A DNA stretch of 64,000 nt from Flavobacterium sp. HJJ (GCF_015351475.1 NZ_JADKPR010000007.1:153755-217754), one strand, 5' to 3'; counted from the stretch's first letter, positions 44,501-54,300 are shown. The notes: generated by a model not told the origin, from the letters alone. Translations and numbers: made by a program.

Positions 44501-45548
44501 CGGGATCGCTGTCTTTTACATTATATCGGATGTTTTTAAAATATTTCGGACTGCTGCTTATCATGCTTATGCCACCTCGCAAGGTGCCTATCCACATATT
44601 TCCTGAAGCATCTTCGTGCAGACTCCAAATCGAATTACTTTTTACAAGCTGTCTGCCTTTGGACAGACTATAAGGAACCGCTTTTTTACTTTGACCGATC
44701 ACTTTATAAATACCGCTTCCATCAGTTGTTACCCACATTTCTTTCTTCTTGTCAATACGGATATCCGAAACTGTAGAATTAACCGGCAGATAATTTGAGG
44801 ATAAAAAATTAGTCCGTGTGTCAAAAGAATAAAGCCCTTCGTCTGTCCCCAGCCAAAGAACTGCATCAGCAGACAGCTTCATGCATTTTACCTCTCTCGA
44901 TAATGAATAAACAACCTTTAGTTTTTTGGAATTATAATTATACTGGCAGATACCCACATTTCTAACATACACCCAGCAGCGATTATTCTTTGAATCATTT
45001 TCAAGAACCGTGGCATTATAATTAAACAGCGTTTTGCTGGATAGTTCAAGACCCACAGACTTTCCCGTATAGGAACCGTTCTCATAAATAAGTACTCCAA
45101 AATTTTGTGAAGCGACCAATACCTGATCTCTGGAAACTGCCCGAATCTGATGCACTACATCTTTTAAGTTCTGAGCGGCGCTATTTTTTGAAACAAAGGC
45201 AAGAGGATGAAAAATAGCTTCTCGTTTATCAAAAACGCAGGCACCATTTGCACCGCCAACCCATATATTTTTTTTAAAATCTCCCTCAATATGATAAATT
45301 GTATTGAACGCCAATGAGTTTTTATCATTAATCTTATTGCGGTACACTTTAAAATTATAACCATCATAACGGTTTAATCCATCATAAGTTCCAAACCACA
45401 TAAAACCGTCACTATCCTGATAAATTGTAGTAACTGAATTATTAGACAGCCCATCAGATATATCAAGAAATTTAACGGAGTATTCTTGCGAAAAACCGTT
45501 TATAGAAAAAGTGAGTAACAGTATGAAATGCAGGATAAAATTCTTCAA
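41475..45548 (-). CDS. Hybrid two-component system sensor/regulator (HTCS)
   Basis: From the TTG at 45548 the protein has 1357 residues. A signal peptide (MKNFILHFILLLTF... ending GFSQ) is followed by a periplasmic sensor of 14 or so Reg_prop propeller repeats (about residues 25-700), with many WFGT, WVGG or WLGT motifs. A Y_Y_Y domain (about 705-765), a membrane helix (773-791) and a histidine kinase with His829 in SHEFRTPLS come next. The ATPase (about 930-1050), a receiver with Asp1146 in LVISDIAMD, and a C-terminal AraC HTH (about 1255-1350) complete it. No ATG lies before the signal peptide. The other TTG, at 45593, follows a stop directly. It would sense a glycan fragment and switch on the PUL read from 40565. 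Confidence 0.92.
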   Translation of the reverse strand: MKNFILHFILLLTFSINGFSQEYSVKFLDISDGLSNNSVTTIYQDSDGFMWFGTYDGLNRYDGYNFKVYRNKINDKNSLAFNTIYHIEGDFKKNIWVGGANGACVFDKREAIFHPLAFVSKNSAAQNLKDVVHQIRAVSRDQVLVASQNFGVLIYENGSYTGKSVGLELSSKTLFNYNATVLENDSKNNRCWVYVRNVGICQYNYNSKKLKVVYSLSREVKCMKLSADAVLWLGTDEGLYSFDTRTNFLSSNYLPVNSTVSDIRIDKKKEMWVTTDGSGIYKVIGQSKKAVPYSLSKGRQLVKSNSIWSLHEDASGNMWIGTLRGGISMISSSPKYFKNIRYNVKDSDPAENFILSFCEDEKKNLWIGTDGAGLKYWNKKNNTYTIYSTTAASSHKISSNFITGIIRDNNNDIWVSTWAGGVNRINPVSNTITQFSCYNPSTRQIEKNIWFVYKDFDGDIWASATNEGSLYLFDRAKNSFMLFNKTIDNLQCLVEASDGKFWGCNYTSLLAIDKKSRKYQKFLIGNPIRCIHEDKDKNLWLGTQEGGLVLFDRKTNTFKRLTTDDGLPSNTILRLLEDKSGNLWMSTYNGICRFDKKTKTFRNFSANDGLQSNQFSFNAGLKLSSGEFLFGGINGFNSFFPEDIKEFSQKNNLLLTDFYLNNQPIEENKNDLITEWDSGRIKEVKLPYDQTALSIEFVALDYNNADKINYAYYLDGWDDSWNYVGQARKANYARLSEGTYVFKVKTTNFRGGWNKEKSLITVIVSPPWYRTWWAYSFYLLAGAGIIYGYIRYNKNKEKLKYQVKIAELERAKEKEVAEKQSSMFTYISHEFRTPLSLIINPLKKAIKKGNVENSSSVTDLVIAHRNARRLLSLVDQLLLFRKAENDADELKMSVINVNNLCYEIHQCFVNQAKDKNIDYTFQIPENNIEIIGDYEKIEISLFNLISNAFKFTPAGGEISLHLSENQTDVIIEVLDSGTGIAADDLETIFEKFKRVNSKVPVGGSSGFGIGLFIVRYFVEKHKGTVSCTSEIGKGSTFKLTFLKGQDHFEDLHISIVIPKLSPLVEELMTDDVEDIVEASSQSAPDNELHKVMLTEKRTLLIVDDNTDIRNYLIQLFSETHIIYSADNGEEGLKLTKKHMPDLVISDIAMDVMDGLELCRKIKENSSLSHIPVILLTASKNPETHLQGISDGADDYITKPFDDDLLVARVESLLKSRSNLRTYFLDSITLRENTQKVPAEYQEILKKCIAVIEANIHKRDYTIKNFAAEMGMSHRTLYTKIKIISGQTLNAFIRSIRIRRAAMLMLTENMNIAQASVEVGFEDPKYFRQQFVKLFGMTPSEYIKKYKNSFNSDLNIVK

Positions 45549-45602
45549 CGAAGTAGGTTTTAATATTATTTTTAATACGTGTAAAAAACACAATTAAAAG
45601 GC

Positions 45603-45610
45603 CAAATTTA
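45603..45610 (-). promoter_or_regulatory. Candidate -7 promoter box for the hybrid sensor
   Basis: On the minus strand this reads TAAATTTG, a match to TAnnTTTG. It would give a leader of about 45-50 bases before the TTG at 45548, but almost none before the TTG at 45593, which supports the shorter protein. Confidence 0.45.
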
Positions 45611-45853
45611 CCAATAACAAATAGAAACAGCGAAACAAAATGATTTAAAACTGCTCCTTTTTATTAAAATGAGCATGCTAAGTTAGCAGGTATTTGAGTT
45701 AAAAACAAACAAATCAGACTTTAAACACTTCTTCAAGGAACAGACTGTATTTTTTATAAGAATACTACTCTACTTGAAAAATTAATCTTCGAATTTTCTT
45801 AAATTTCCGGCTTGCCGGCAAAAAACTTTACTTTTACATATTAAAAAAAATAC

Positions 45854-46414
45854 ATTGAAAAGCTATATTCTCTCGTCATTCATCCTCCTGAGGAAATCCT
45901 TATTTTGGTCAAATCCATGAAAAAACAATTGGCTGGCGAAGTGGGCTGGTATAATAGTAAAAATTCTGTAGGGCACATTACCATCTGCGAATTCAAAGCA
46001 AATGAGACAGCGATAGAAATCATCAAAAAACAAATTGGCAAACTATGCAATCCTTTGATTCCTGTCGAGGTACACCTAAATGAATTTGGTACATTTCCCA
46101 ACGGTGCCTTTTTTATAGCACCCAACAACAATTCGAAAAAGGATTTGAAGCACATCATGAAGCATTTTAACAAATCGCTTCAAGTTCTGGATATGAAAAA
46201 AAGTGATAATCCGCATCTTTCCATCGCCCGAAAACTGAGTCCCGAAAATCTCATTAAAGCCAATGGGTTATTTACCGAAGTTAATCTGCATTTTGTTTGT
46301 GACAGTGTCGTTTTGCGCCAATTTGATGAAAAGGTAAAACAGTTTTTTGCAACTCATACTTTCAAATTCGGCAGTAATCCGACTCCAGAAGTTATTCAGG
46401 GAACGCTTTTTTAA
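45854..46414 (+). CDS. 2'-5' RNA ligase-like HxTx phosphoesterase
   Basis: The fold of the 2H phosphoesterase superfamily is seen with the two catalytic motifs HITI and HLSI, about 115 residues apart. Such proteins act on 2'-5' or cyclic phosphodiester bonds in RNA. The exact substrate here is unknown. The homologous region begins before any ATG: in-frame residues EKLYSLVIHPPEEIL form the expected first beta strand, directly after an ATT codon at 45854. A stop lies a few codons upstream. Later starts at TTG 45905 or ATG 45917 would remove that strand. The ATT start is therefore my choice, giving 186 residues, but translation could be lost or use the TTG. The gene stands alone. Confidence 0.68.
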   Translation: MEKLYSLVIHPPEEILILVKSMKKQLAGEVGWYNSKNSVGHITICEFKANETAIEIIKKQIGKLCNPLIPVEVHLNEFGTFPNGAFFIAPNNNSKKDLKHIMKHFNKSLQVLDMKKSDNPHLSIARKLSPENLIKANGLFTEVNLHFVCDSVVLRQFDEKVKQFFATHTFKFGSNPTPEVIQGTLF

Positions 46415-46742
46415 AGCTAATACTTTTTAAAAAAAGTTTTCGGAAGACTAAATTTAAGCGCTGTTTCTCAATCCGATAAAAGAGAAATCTCCGTTAGAAA
46501 CTCGATAAAGATTTCGGATTTTGATTACTGAATTACTTATGGAAATTCCTCTCTGGCCGAAATAACAATATTGTGCATAACGAGGCTTCTTCTATTTTTA
46601 AAATCTGTTTGATCTCCAATAAACAACTCATTTCATTAGTACATATTTATGATTTTTTTGATAAAATCAAAAAAGCTGGAAAAGTAAAAAACACTAAATT
46701 GCAGTTTCAAAAGGAATATTATTTTTCCCAAATATACTATCA
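46415..46742. other. Gap without a gene
   Basis: These 328 bases between the 2H phosphoesterase and the thioredoxin-like gene show no coding frame with support. Short complementary blocks (AATCCG near 46470 and CGGATT near 46516) suggest a weak hairpin that may end the first gene. Confidence 0.5.
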
Positions 46743-47933
46743 ATGAAATTCACCATTCAACATACTTTTATCATCGCTCTTTTGTTTTTTGTCTCAGTCA
46801 TGAAAGCACAAAAAACATCAATAAACTTCATTGAAAACGATTATAAACTGGCATTAGAACAATCCAAAACATCTAAAAAACCTATATTCATAATGGTTTA
46901 TGCTGCTTGGTGTTCTCATTGCAGTAAAATGAAAAGTACGGTTTTAAAAGAACCCAATGTCATTGCTTTTTACAACAGCAATTTCATCAATGTAATGATG
47001 GATTCTGAAACTCCTATTGGAAAAGAATTCATGAAAAAATACAACATAAAATCTTTCCCCATTTTCCTGTTTTTGGATGAAAAAGAAACCCACCTGTACA
47101 GCACCGGAGGTGAATTTACCACCGAGGAATTTATTGCTGAAGCCCAAAAAGCTTTAAACCCAAATACGCAGATCCCTACTTTGGAAAAAAAGTTTAATGA
47201 AGATATAAGCAGCCCTGAAAACTGCATTATGTACTTAAGTGTTTTAAGAAAAAGTATTGATTCGGATAAAAGTGATGAAGTTACTGCCAGATATTTAGCT
47301 ACCCAATCCAAAGATCAGCTGATAAGCCCTATCAACTGGAAAATTGTCGCATTTGGCGTGAATGAATTGAATTCAAAAGGTTTTGAAACCATCATCAGTC
47401 ATCAAAACGATTTTGCCAAAGCAGCTTCGCCAAAAAGAGTCGAAGCCAAAATTCTAAATGTAGTCAAGAAAACATTAACCCAAAACATCAATTATTTAGA
47501 TTCCATCGGCTATTCTAAAAACAGAATCCTTGCAAAAAACATCAATCTTGCAAAAGCAGATTCTTTGGTTTTCAAACTTGATTTACAAATGTATGAAGTC
47601 ACAAAAAGCTGGAAAAAGTACGAGCAGACCACTTTAGAATCGGTAGAAAAATGGGCTTGGAATGATTACCAGACGATTAATAGTATTTCCAAAATTTACA
47701 TTGACCATATCACAGATAAAGAGGCCTTAAAAAAGTCAATTTTGTGGGCAAAACGATCAGTTGAGATTAACAATTCAGCCGAAAACACTCTTTTATTGGC
47801 GAGACTTTACAACAAAATCAATGATAAAAAAAGTGCAATCGAAAATGCACAAAAAGCCAAAAACATTATTATCGCTATGGGATGGGATGCCAAAGATGTA
47901 AATCAATTTCTAAAAGAGTTAGGCACAAAATAA
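46743..47933 (+). CDS. Exported thioredoxin-fold protein with helical C-terminal domain
   Basis: The 396-residue protein has a signal peptide (ending VMKAQ). An N-terminal thioredoxin domain (about residues 30-135) carries the active site WCSHC, Cys57 and Cys60, and a cis-Pro in IKSFPIF. The remaining 260 residues are helical and TPR-like, with a repeat-like ARLYNKINDKKSAIENAQKA near the end. It likely forms or reduces disulfides in the periplasm. Partner proteins are unknown. It stands alone and ends at a terminator shared with the convergent LytTR gene. Confidence 0.83.
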   Translation: MKFTIQHTFIIALLFFVSVMKAQKTSINFIENDYKLALEQSKTSKKPIFIMVYAAWCSHCSKMKSTVLKEPNVIAFYNSNFINVMMDSETPIGKEFMKKYNIKSFPIFLFLDEKETHLYSTGGEFTTEEFIAEAQKALNPNTQIPTLEKKFNEDISSPENCIMYLSVLRKSIDSDKSDEVTARYLATQSKDQLISPINWKIVAFGVNELNSKGFETIISHQNDFAKAASPKRVEAKILNVVKKTLTQNINYLDSIGYSKNRILAKNINLAKADSLVFKLDLQMYEVTKSWKKYEQTTLESVEKWAWNDYQTINSISKIYIDHITDKEALKKSILWAKRSVEINNSAENTLLLARLYNKINDKKSAIENAQKAKNIIIAMGWDAKDVNQFLKELGTK

Positions 47934-47967
47934 ATCTGTTAAAAAAACTTTAGAAACTGAAAGCAAA

Positions 47968-47998
47968 AAGCCTGCAAGAAAATACTCTTAGCAGGCTT
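47968..47998. terminator. Terminator between thioredoxin-like and LytTR genes
   Basis: AAGCCTGC (47968-47975) and GCAGGCTT (47991-47998) form a perfect 8-bp stem with a 15-base loop between two convergent genes. Confidence 0.65.
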
Positions 47999-48036
47999 CC
48001 TGTTTGAAATAATTGAGTTAGTAAGCACGTTTATTT

Positions 48037-48741
48037 CTAAATTTTATTTTTCAATCGATCAGTTAATTCCCGTTTATAGGTTATTCCAATAGGCAGTTTT
48101 TCCTTTTTGATAAGGACAAAATCCTTCTCGGCATCGTCAATTTTATCGATTGCAGCGATATATGATTTATGGATTCTGATAAAGTTTTTTCCAGGAAGCT
48201 CTTTTTCTAATTCGGCAGTAGTAATCGACGCTAAATACACTCTTTTTGCCGTAAACAGCTTCACATAATTACCAAAACTCTGTGCATATAAAAGTTCGTC
48301 CAGTGCTATATCAATCATATAACCGTCAACCTTTACTACAATTGAATTGACGATCATTTCTTCGGGTTCAGTTTTGATGATTTCCATGGAAAAAAAACGC
48401 TCAACAGCTTTCAGAAATCTTGGAAAATAAATCGGTTTCAAAAGATAATCAATCACGCCGTAATCATAACTTTCCAAAGCAAATTCGGAGTAAGCTGTCG
48501 TTAAAATCGTTTTGGGATGATTCGGAATAATTTTCAGCAGTTCCATACCTGAGATTTCGGGCATATTGATGTCCAGAAACATCAGATCCACCTTATTTTC
48601 CCGAAGATAATCCATCGCTTCAATGCCGTTATAGCCCTGAAAAACCAATTCTAGCTGCGGATTTTGTTTGATATAATTTGCCAAAACATAATGCGCTGCC
48701 GGCTCATCGTCAACAATAATGCATTTTTTTGGTTCCTTCAT
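48037..48741 (-). CDS. LytTR family response regulator
   Basis: The 234-residue protein has a receiver domain (about residues 6-120) with the phospho-acceptor Asp57 in MFLDINMPEISG, a Thr in ILTTAYSEFAL and a Lys in YLLKPI. A LytTR DNA-binding domain (about 137-232) contains the FIRIHKSYI signature. Its start overlaps the last base of the upstream kinase stop, so the two are translated together. It probably controls the divergent efflux operon, given the palindrome between the units (inference). Confidence 0.92.
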   Translation of the reverse strand: MKEPKKCIIVDDEPAAHYVLANYIKQNPQLELVFQGYNGIEAMDYLRENKVDLMFLDINMPEISGMELLKIIPNHPKTILTTAYSEFALESYDYGVIDYLLKPIYFPRFLKAVERFFSMEIIKTEPEEMIVNSIVVKVDGYMIDIALDELLYAQSFGNYVKLFTAKRVYLASITTAELEKELPGKNFIRIHKSYIAAIDKIDDAEKDFVLIKKEKLPIGITYKRELTDRLKNKI

Positions 48742-49781
48742 TATACAATCTTTTTTAGCTGCAGTTTCAAATCCACAATATAAGTATTTTTATCGTCTTT
48801 GATGTCCAGTTCATAGCTTTTTCCATAAATCAGATTCAAGCGTTCGATGGTGTTTTTTAAACCTATTTTAGTAGAAACCACATCCGTTTTCTTCGGAATG
48901 GAATTGACTGCATGCAGATGAAGCAGTCCGTTTTCGACAGTAATAATAATTCGGACAAAACATTTTTCAATGGCGCAGGTACCGTGTTTAAAAGCATTTT
49001 CGATAAAAGCAATCAACAGCATCGGTGAGACTTTATAAGCGTTCTCGTTGTCAATTTTGCAGTCATACGTGATATCACAGCGATACCCGACGCGCTCTTT
49101 CTCGAGTTGAATATAGCTATTGATAAACTCCAGTTCATCTTCAAGTGACACACATTGTTTGTTATTGCTTTCCAGCTGATAACGCATCAGCTGTGAGACC
49201 TTCATAATCAGATCGGGAGTTCTTTCTGGAAATTCTAGGCTTATTCCGTAAAGTGTATTGAAAGTATTGAATAAAAAATGAGGATTCAATTGTCCTTTCA
49301 AAGCATTCAGCTGCATCTGATTGAAAAGCAGTGTTTCATCGGTTTGTTTTTTATTAATTCTGTAGAATTTAAAAACAATTATCGGACTCAAAATACAGAC
49401 CAGAGTTCCCAAAACACTCGCCAGCTGATAAATATAACTTCTTTGATGCGAGTTTTGATACAAATGACATTTGGCAAACATATCCAAACCTGTAATTTCA
49501 TATAAAACTATCGAAAACACAAATACTCCCAAGAGGGTTAAACCAATATATGCCAGCGGTCTTTGTTCTTTGAATAATACAGGAAGTATAAAAAAACGGT
49601 TGAACTGGGCATGCATATATAAAATGCAGTAGAAAAAAATCCCCATCAAAATGGAAACAAAAGAACTGAATAACATCCAGTCATTTTTCAGGGTATAAAT
49701 CGTAAATGAAAAACTGACGACGGCAATTTCCTGCCACCATTTATTCTCCATTATATCATTAAACTTTTTGTTCATTTTCAT
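48741..49781 (-). CDS. LytS-like sensor histidine kinase
   Basis: The 346-residue protein has four hydrophobic segments (about residues 18-36, 38-58, 76-95 and 118-138) and a short linker. A His_kinase-type domain has His168 in KGQLNPHFLFNTFNTL and the ATP-site motif IENAFKHG near 262. There is no periplasmic sensor of size, so the signal may be a membrane or small-molecule cue. It forms a tight operon with the LytTR regulator and is divergent from the TolC-RND operon. Confidence 0.9.
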   Translation of the reverse strand: MKMNKKFNDIMENKWWQEIAVVSFSFTIYTLKNDWMLFSSFVSILMGIFFYCILYMHAQFNRFFILPVLFKEQRPLAYIGLTLLGVFVFSIVLYEITGLDMFAKCHLYQNSHQRSYIYQLASVLGTLVCILSPIIVFKFYRINKKQTDETLLFNQMQLNALKGQLNPHFLFNTFNTLYGISLEFPERTPDLIMKVSQLMRYQLESNNKQCVSLEDELEFINSYIQLEKERVGYRCDITYDCKIDNENAYKVSPMLLIAFIENAFKHGTCAIEKCFVRIIITVENGLLHLHAVNSIPKKTDVVSTKIGLKNTIERLNLIYGKSYELDIKDDKNTYIVDLKLQLKKIV

Positions 49782-49830
49782 ACTTAAATAGTTTACAAAT
49801 TAACTGCTATTTTTTAATTATTATTACCAA

Positions 49831-49857
49831 TAAATGACCAATTGAATTGGTCATTTA
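49831..49857. promoter_or_regulatory. Perfect 13-bp palindrome, candidate operator
   Basis: TAAATGACCAATT (49831-49843) and AATTGGTCATTTA (49845-49857) are exact reverse complements around one central G. It lies in the 156-base gap between the divergent kinase and TolC genes and ends 48 bases before the TAATTTTG box of the efflux operon. This is the place for an operator shared by both units. Confidence 0.65.
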
Positions 49858-49904
49858 TAATTGCAGTACATCATTTAAGGAGGCTTATATCCGGTTAAGA
49901 GAAA

Positions 49905-49912
49905 TAATTTTG
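49905..49912 (+). promoter_or_regulatory. Candidate -7 promoter box for efflux operon
   Basis: TAATTTTG matches TAnnTTTG. It lies 25 bases before the ATG at 49938. Confidence 0.5.
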
Positions 49913-49937
49913 TTTCATAATTTCACATTTGAGTTTT

Positions 49938-51323
49938 ATGTATTTCAACAAAATTACCTTATTCATTTTCCTGATTTTTGCCAGCTCCGGCTTTTCACAA
50001 ACCCTGTCTTTGAAAGAAGCACTAAAAACAGGTCTTGAAAACTACGGCTCTGTAAAAGCAAAAAGCAATTATAGCAAGGCTTCGCAGGAAACACTTAAAC
50101 AATCCAAACGCGATTATCTCCCAAATCTGAATCTTTCTGCACAGCAGGATTACGGAACAATCAATGGGCAGAATGGTGCTTTATACGGTTTTAACGGTTT
50201 AGGAACTGCTTCTTCTGGACCGGCACTTCCGGAGCAGAACTGGAATTCGGCTTTTGGAGCATTATATCTGGTGAATATGAACTGGGATTTTTTTACTTTC
50301 GGAAAAGCACAGGAAAAAATCAATCTGGCCAAAGCTGATATTCAGGTTAAGGAAAAAGATCTGAATCAGGAAAAATTTCAGCAGCAAATCAGAATTTCAT
50401 CGGCTTACCTCAATTTATTAGCAAGTCAGCGATTATTGATTTCACAGCAGAAGAATTTGAGCCGTGCCGAAGTTTTCAAAAAAACCGCTGTAGCCCGCGT
50501 AAAAAATGGATTATTGGCCGGAGTCGATTCTACCTTGGCGACAGCCGAAGTATCAAAAGCTAAAATGGCTTTGAATCTGGCTCGGAATTTCGTCAAAGAA
50601 CAAAACAATAAACTGGTCGATCTGATGGGCGTTGCCCCGCAGGATTTTATTGCCGACACGCTTTTTGTTAATCAGATTCCAAAACAATTGGCTTTCGCCG
50701 AAAAAGCGCCAGACAGCCTGCATCCGCTATTGCAGTTTTATAAAACAAAGACAGATTACAGCAGTCAGCAGACCAAATTATACAAACGTTTTTACTATCC
50801 TACGGTGAGTGCATTCGGCGTGCTGCAGACCCGCGCCTCTGGTTTTAATACCGGTTATGCTATCGATCAGACTGCTTTTACCAAGAACTACTGGGACGGC
50901 GTAAATCCGGATCGTTCCAATTATTTAGTCGGAATTGGAATCAGCTGGAACCTGACCACTCCGTTTCGAATGAGCAGACAGGTACAGGCGCAAAAATATG
51001 TTACCGAAGCTTTGAAAGAAGAATACAATCAGGCGGACAGAGAATTGAAATCACAGCTGAATTTTGCTAATGATAAAATCAAAATCACTCTGGAAAATTA
51101 TGCCGAAGCGCCTGTTCAGGTCAGCGCAGCTCAAAGGGCTTACGTACAAAAATCGACTTTATACAAAAATGGATTAACCGATCTGACCGATTTGACACAA
51201 ACTATGTTTACGCTAAACCGTGCCGAAATTGACCGTGATATTGTGAATAACAATGTCTGGCAGTCTTTTCTGCTGAAAGTGGCAGCAACGGGCAATTTTG
51301 ACTTATTTATAAATGAATTTTAA
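49938..51323 (+). CDS. TolC family outer-membrane efflux protein
   Basis: From the ATG at 49938 the protein has 461 residues. It has a signal peptide (ending SSGFSQ) and two outer-membrane efflux halves with long helices, for example ISSAYLNLLASQRLLISQQK near residue 155 and a matching segment near 400. The upstream TTG at 49929 adds only three residues and is too close to the promoter box. It is the channel of the RND pump that follows 11 bases later. Confidence 0.88.
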   Translation: MYFNKITLFIFLIFASSGFSQTLSLKEALKTGLENYGSVKAKSNYSKASQETLKQSKRDYLPNLNLSAQQDYGTINGQNGALYGFNGLGTASSGPALPEQNWNSAFGALYLVNMNWDFFTFGKAQEKINLAKADIQVKEKDLNQEKFQQQIRISSAYLNLLASQRLLISQQKNLSRAEVFKKTAVARVKNGLLAGVDSTLATAEVSKAKMALNLARNFVKEQNNKLVDLMGVAPQDFIADTLFVNQIPKQLAFAEKAPDSLHPLLQFYKTKTDYSSQQTKLYKRFYYPTVSAFGVLQTRASGFNTGYAIDQTAFTKNYWDGVNPDRSNYLVGIGISWNLTTPFRMSRQVQAQKYVTEALKEEYNQADRELKSQLNFANDKIKITLENYAEAPVQVSAAQRAYVQKSTLYKNGLTDLTDLTQTMFTLNRAEIDRDIVNNNVWQSFLLKVAATGNFDLFINEF

Positions 51324-51334
51324 TTAAAAACCAG

Positions 51335-54300
51335 ATGAATTTAATACGTTTTGCACTCCGCAAACCCATCTCTATATTGGTATTAGTAGCCGGTTTATTT
51401 TTCTTCGGAATTGGTGCCATCAAAGACATCAAAGTAGATATTCTCCCGAAAATGAATCTGCCGGTAATCTACATTGCGCATCCGTTTGGAGGTTATACGC
51501 CAGATCAGATGGAAGCCTATTTTGCCAAAAATTATGTGAATATTTTACCTTTTGCCAACGGTATCAAATCGGTCGAAACCAAGAACATTCAAGGTTTAAT
51601 GATTATGAAACTGACCTATTATGAAAATACCAATATGGCACAGGCCGCTGCCGAACTGGGTGCACTTTCAAATAGAATACAGGCTGGATTTCCTCCGGGG
51701 ACACAGCCACCGTTTATCATCCGTTTTGATGCTTCTTCCCTGCCGATTGGTCAATTGGTTTTGAGCAGTAAAATACGTTCCAATAACGAACTGCAGGATT
51801 TGGCCAACGTCTATGTCCGTGCTTCGTTTACTTCAATTCCCGGTTTATTATCGCCGGCACCTTTTGGCGGAAGCCCAAGAACTGTCGAAGTTAATGTAGA
51901 TCCCGATTTGCTCCGATCGCACAATATGACACCCGATCAAATCGTGGAAGCCATTCGTGTGAACAACCAGACTGCACCTTCAGGTAACGTGAGAATCGGC
52001 GATGTCAACTACATTTCGCCAACCAATAATACGATTAAGGAAATCAAGGATTTCGAACAGATTCCGCTGTTTAAAGGCGGGGTTCAGAACCTAAAATTAG
52101 GTGATGTTGCCACGGTAAAAGACGGTGCCGATATTACTAACGGTTATGCCTTGGTCAACGGAAAACGCTCCGTTTACATCAGTATTGCCAAAGCCGGAGA
52201 TGCTTCGACCTGGGATGTGGTTCAGAAATTGAAAGCCGAACTGCCAAAAATTCAGAGCACGCTTCCCGAAGATGTTAAATTATCATATGAATTTGACCAG
52301 TCGGTTTATGTAATCAATTCGGTTAAAAGTTTAATTACTGAAGGAATAATTGGAGCGGTTTTGACCGGATTAATGGTACTGCTTTTCCTTGGTGACCGCC
52401 GTGCGGCTTTGATTGTAATTCTGACGATTCCAATTTCGATTATTTCGGGCGTTTTGTTCCTAAAATTATTCGGGCAGACCATCAATTTAATGTCATTGAG
52501 CGGACTCGCATTAGCCATCGGAATTCTGGTAGATGAAAGTACCGTAACGATAGAAAATATCCATCAGCATCTCGACATGGGAAAACCCAAGGCACTCGCT
52601 ATCTGGGATGCCTGTAAAGAAATTGCATTGCCAAAATTATTGATTCTGCTTTGTATACTTGCCGTATTTGCTCCTGCCTTTACAATGGCTGGGATTCCGG
52701 GAGCTTTATTTTTGCCCTTGGCATTAGCAATTGGATTTTCGATGGTAATTTCGTTTTTATTATCACAGACTTTTGTGCCTGTAATGGCGAACTGGCTGAT
52801 GAAAGATCATCCGAAACACCAACATGCACCCAATATTACCGACGATGAAGCCGAATTCAATCAATGCGGTTTAACACCTGAATCAGAGAAACAACTGATT
52901 ACTCAGAAAAAAGAGTATGTTGAAAGAACTGATACTGACGGAAACGGAAAAATCAGTGCTTTTGAGCGTTTCAGAATGCGCTTCATGCGCACGCTTGAAC
53001 GGTTGTTTCCTTACAAAAAAGCAGCTGCTTTAACGTATTTGATTGCAGCAACTATTCTAGCTGTTGTGTTTATTTCGTTCATCGGAAAAGATGTTTTCCC
53101 GAAAGTAAACTCAAGCCAGTTTCAGCTGCGGATGCGTGCTCCCGACGGAACCCGATTAGAACGTACCGAAGAAAAAGCCATTTTGGTTTTGAAAGAACTG
53201 AAAAAAATGGTCGGCAGTGAACATATTGGAATATCGTCTGTTTATGTGGGCCAGCACCCGTCTTTGTTCTCGATTAATCCAATTTATCTGTTCATGGCAG
53301 GTTCTCACGAAGCCGTTTTTCAGGTGAGTCTGAAAGATTATCATGCCGATATGGATGAATTTAAAGACGAGTTCCGAGCGCGAATCAAAAAAATACTGCC
53401 TGATGTAAAAATGACTTTCGAACCAATTGAATTGACCGATAAAGTGCTGAGCCAGGGCTCTCCTACTCCAATCGAAATCCGAATTGCTGGAAAAGACAAA
53501 AAACGAAATGAAACCTATGCGAATCAAATCATAGAGAAACTGAATAAATTTCCCTATTTCCGTGATGTGCAGATTGGTCAGCCGATTCATTATCCGGCGA
53601 TGAATATTGATATTGACAGAACCCGTGCTGCTGAACTGGGCGTGGATATGAATGATATTTCGCGTTCGCTGATAGCTTCGACCTCATCATCAAGATATAC
53701 CGAAAAGAATACATGGATTGATGAAAAATCAGGATTGTCGGTGAATGTTCAGGTTCAGGTGCCGCTGAATCAAATGAAAAGCAAAACCGATATAGGGGAA
53801 ATTCCGGTATTGAAAAACTCGCTCCGTCCTGTTTTGAGTGACGTTGCCAAAATTACACCCGGCTATGTGAGCGGTGAAAATGACAATTTAGGGGCCATGC
53901 CATACATCACTGTTACAGCAAACATCAACAAAACCGACTTGGGGACGGCGACAAAAGATGTGGATGCAGTGATAAACTCACTAGGCGAATTACCTCGTGG
54001 CTTATTCATCACGCCTATTGGAATGAGTAAAGTATTGAGCGAAACATTAAGCAGTTTACAGGCTGGATTATTAGTTGCCATCTTTGTAATCTTCTTAATG
54101 CTGGCCGCTAACTTCCAGTCGTTCAAAGTGTCGCTGGTGATTCTAACCACAGTTCCGGCGGTAGTTTTGGGAGCACTGCTAATGCTTACGATTACCGGCT
54201 CAACGCTGAATTTACAATCGTATATGGGAATCATCATGTCGGTTGGGGTTTCGATTGCCAATGCGGTTTTATTGGTTACCAATGCCGAACAGCTGCGAAA

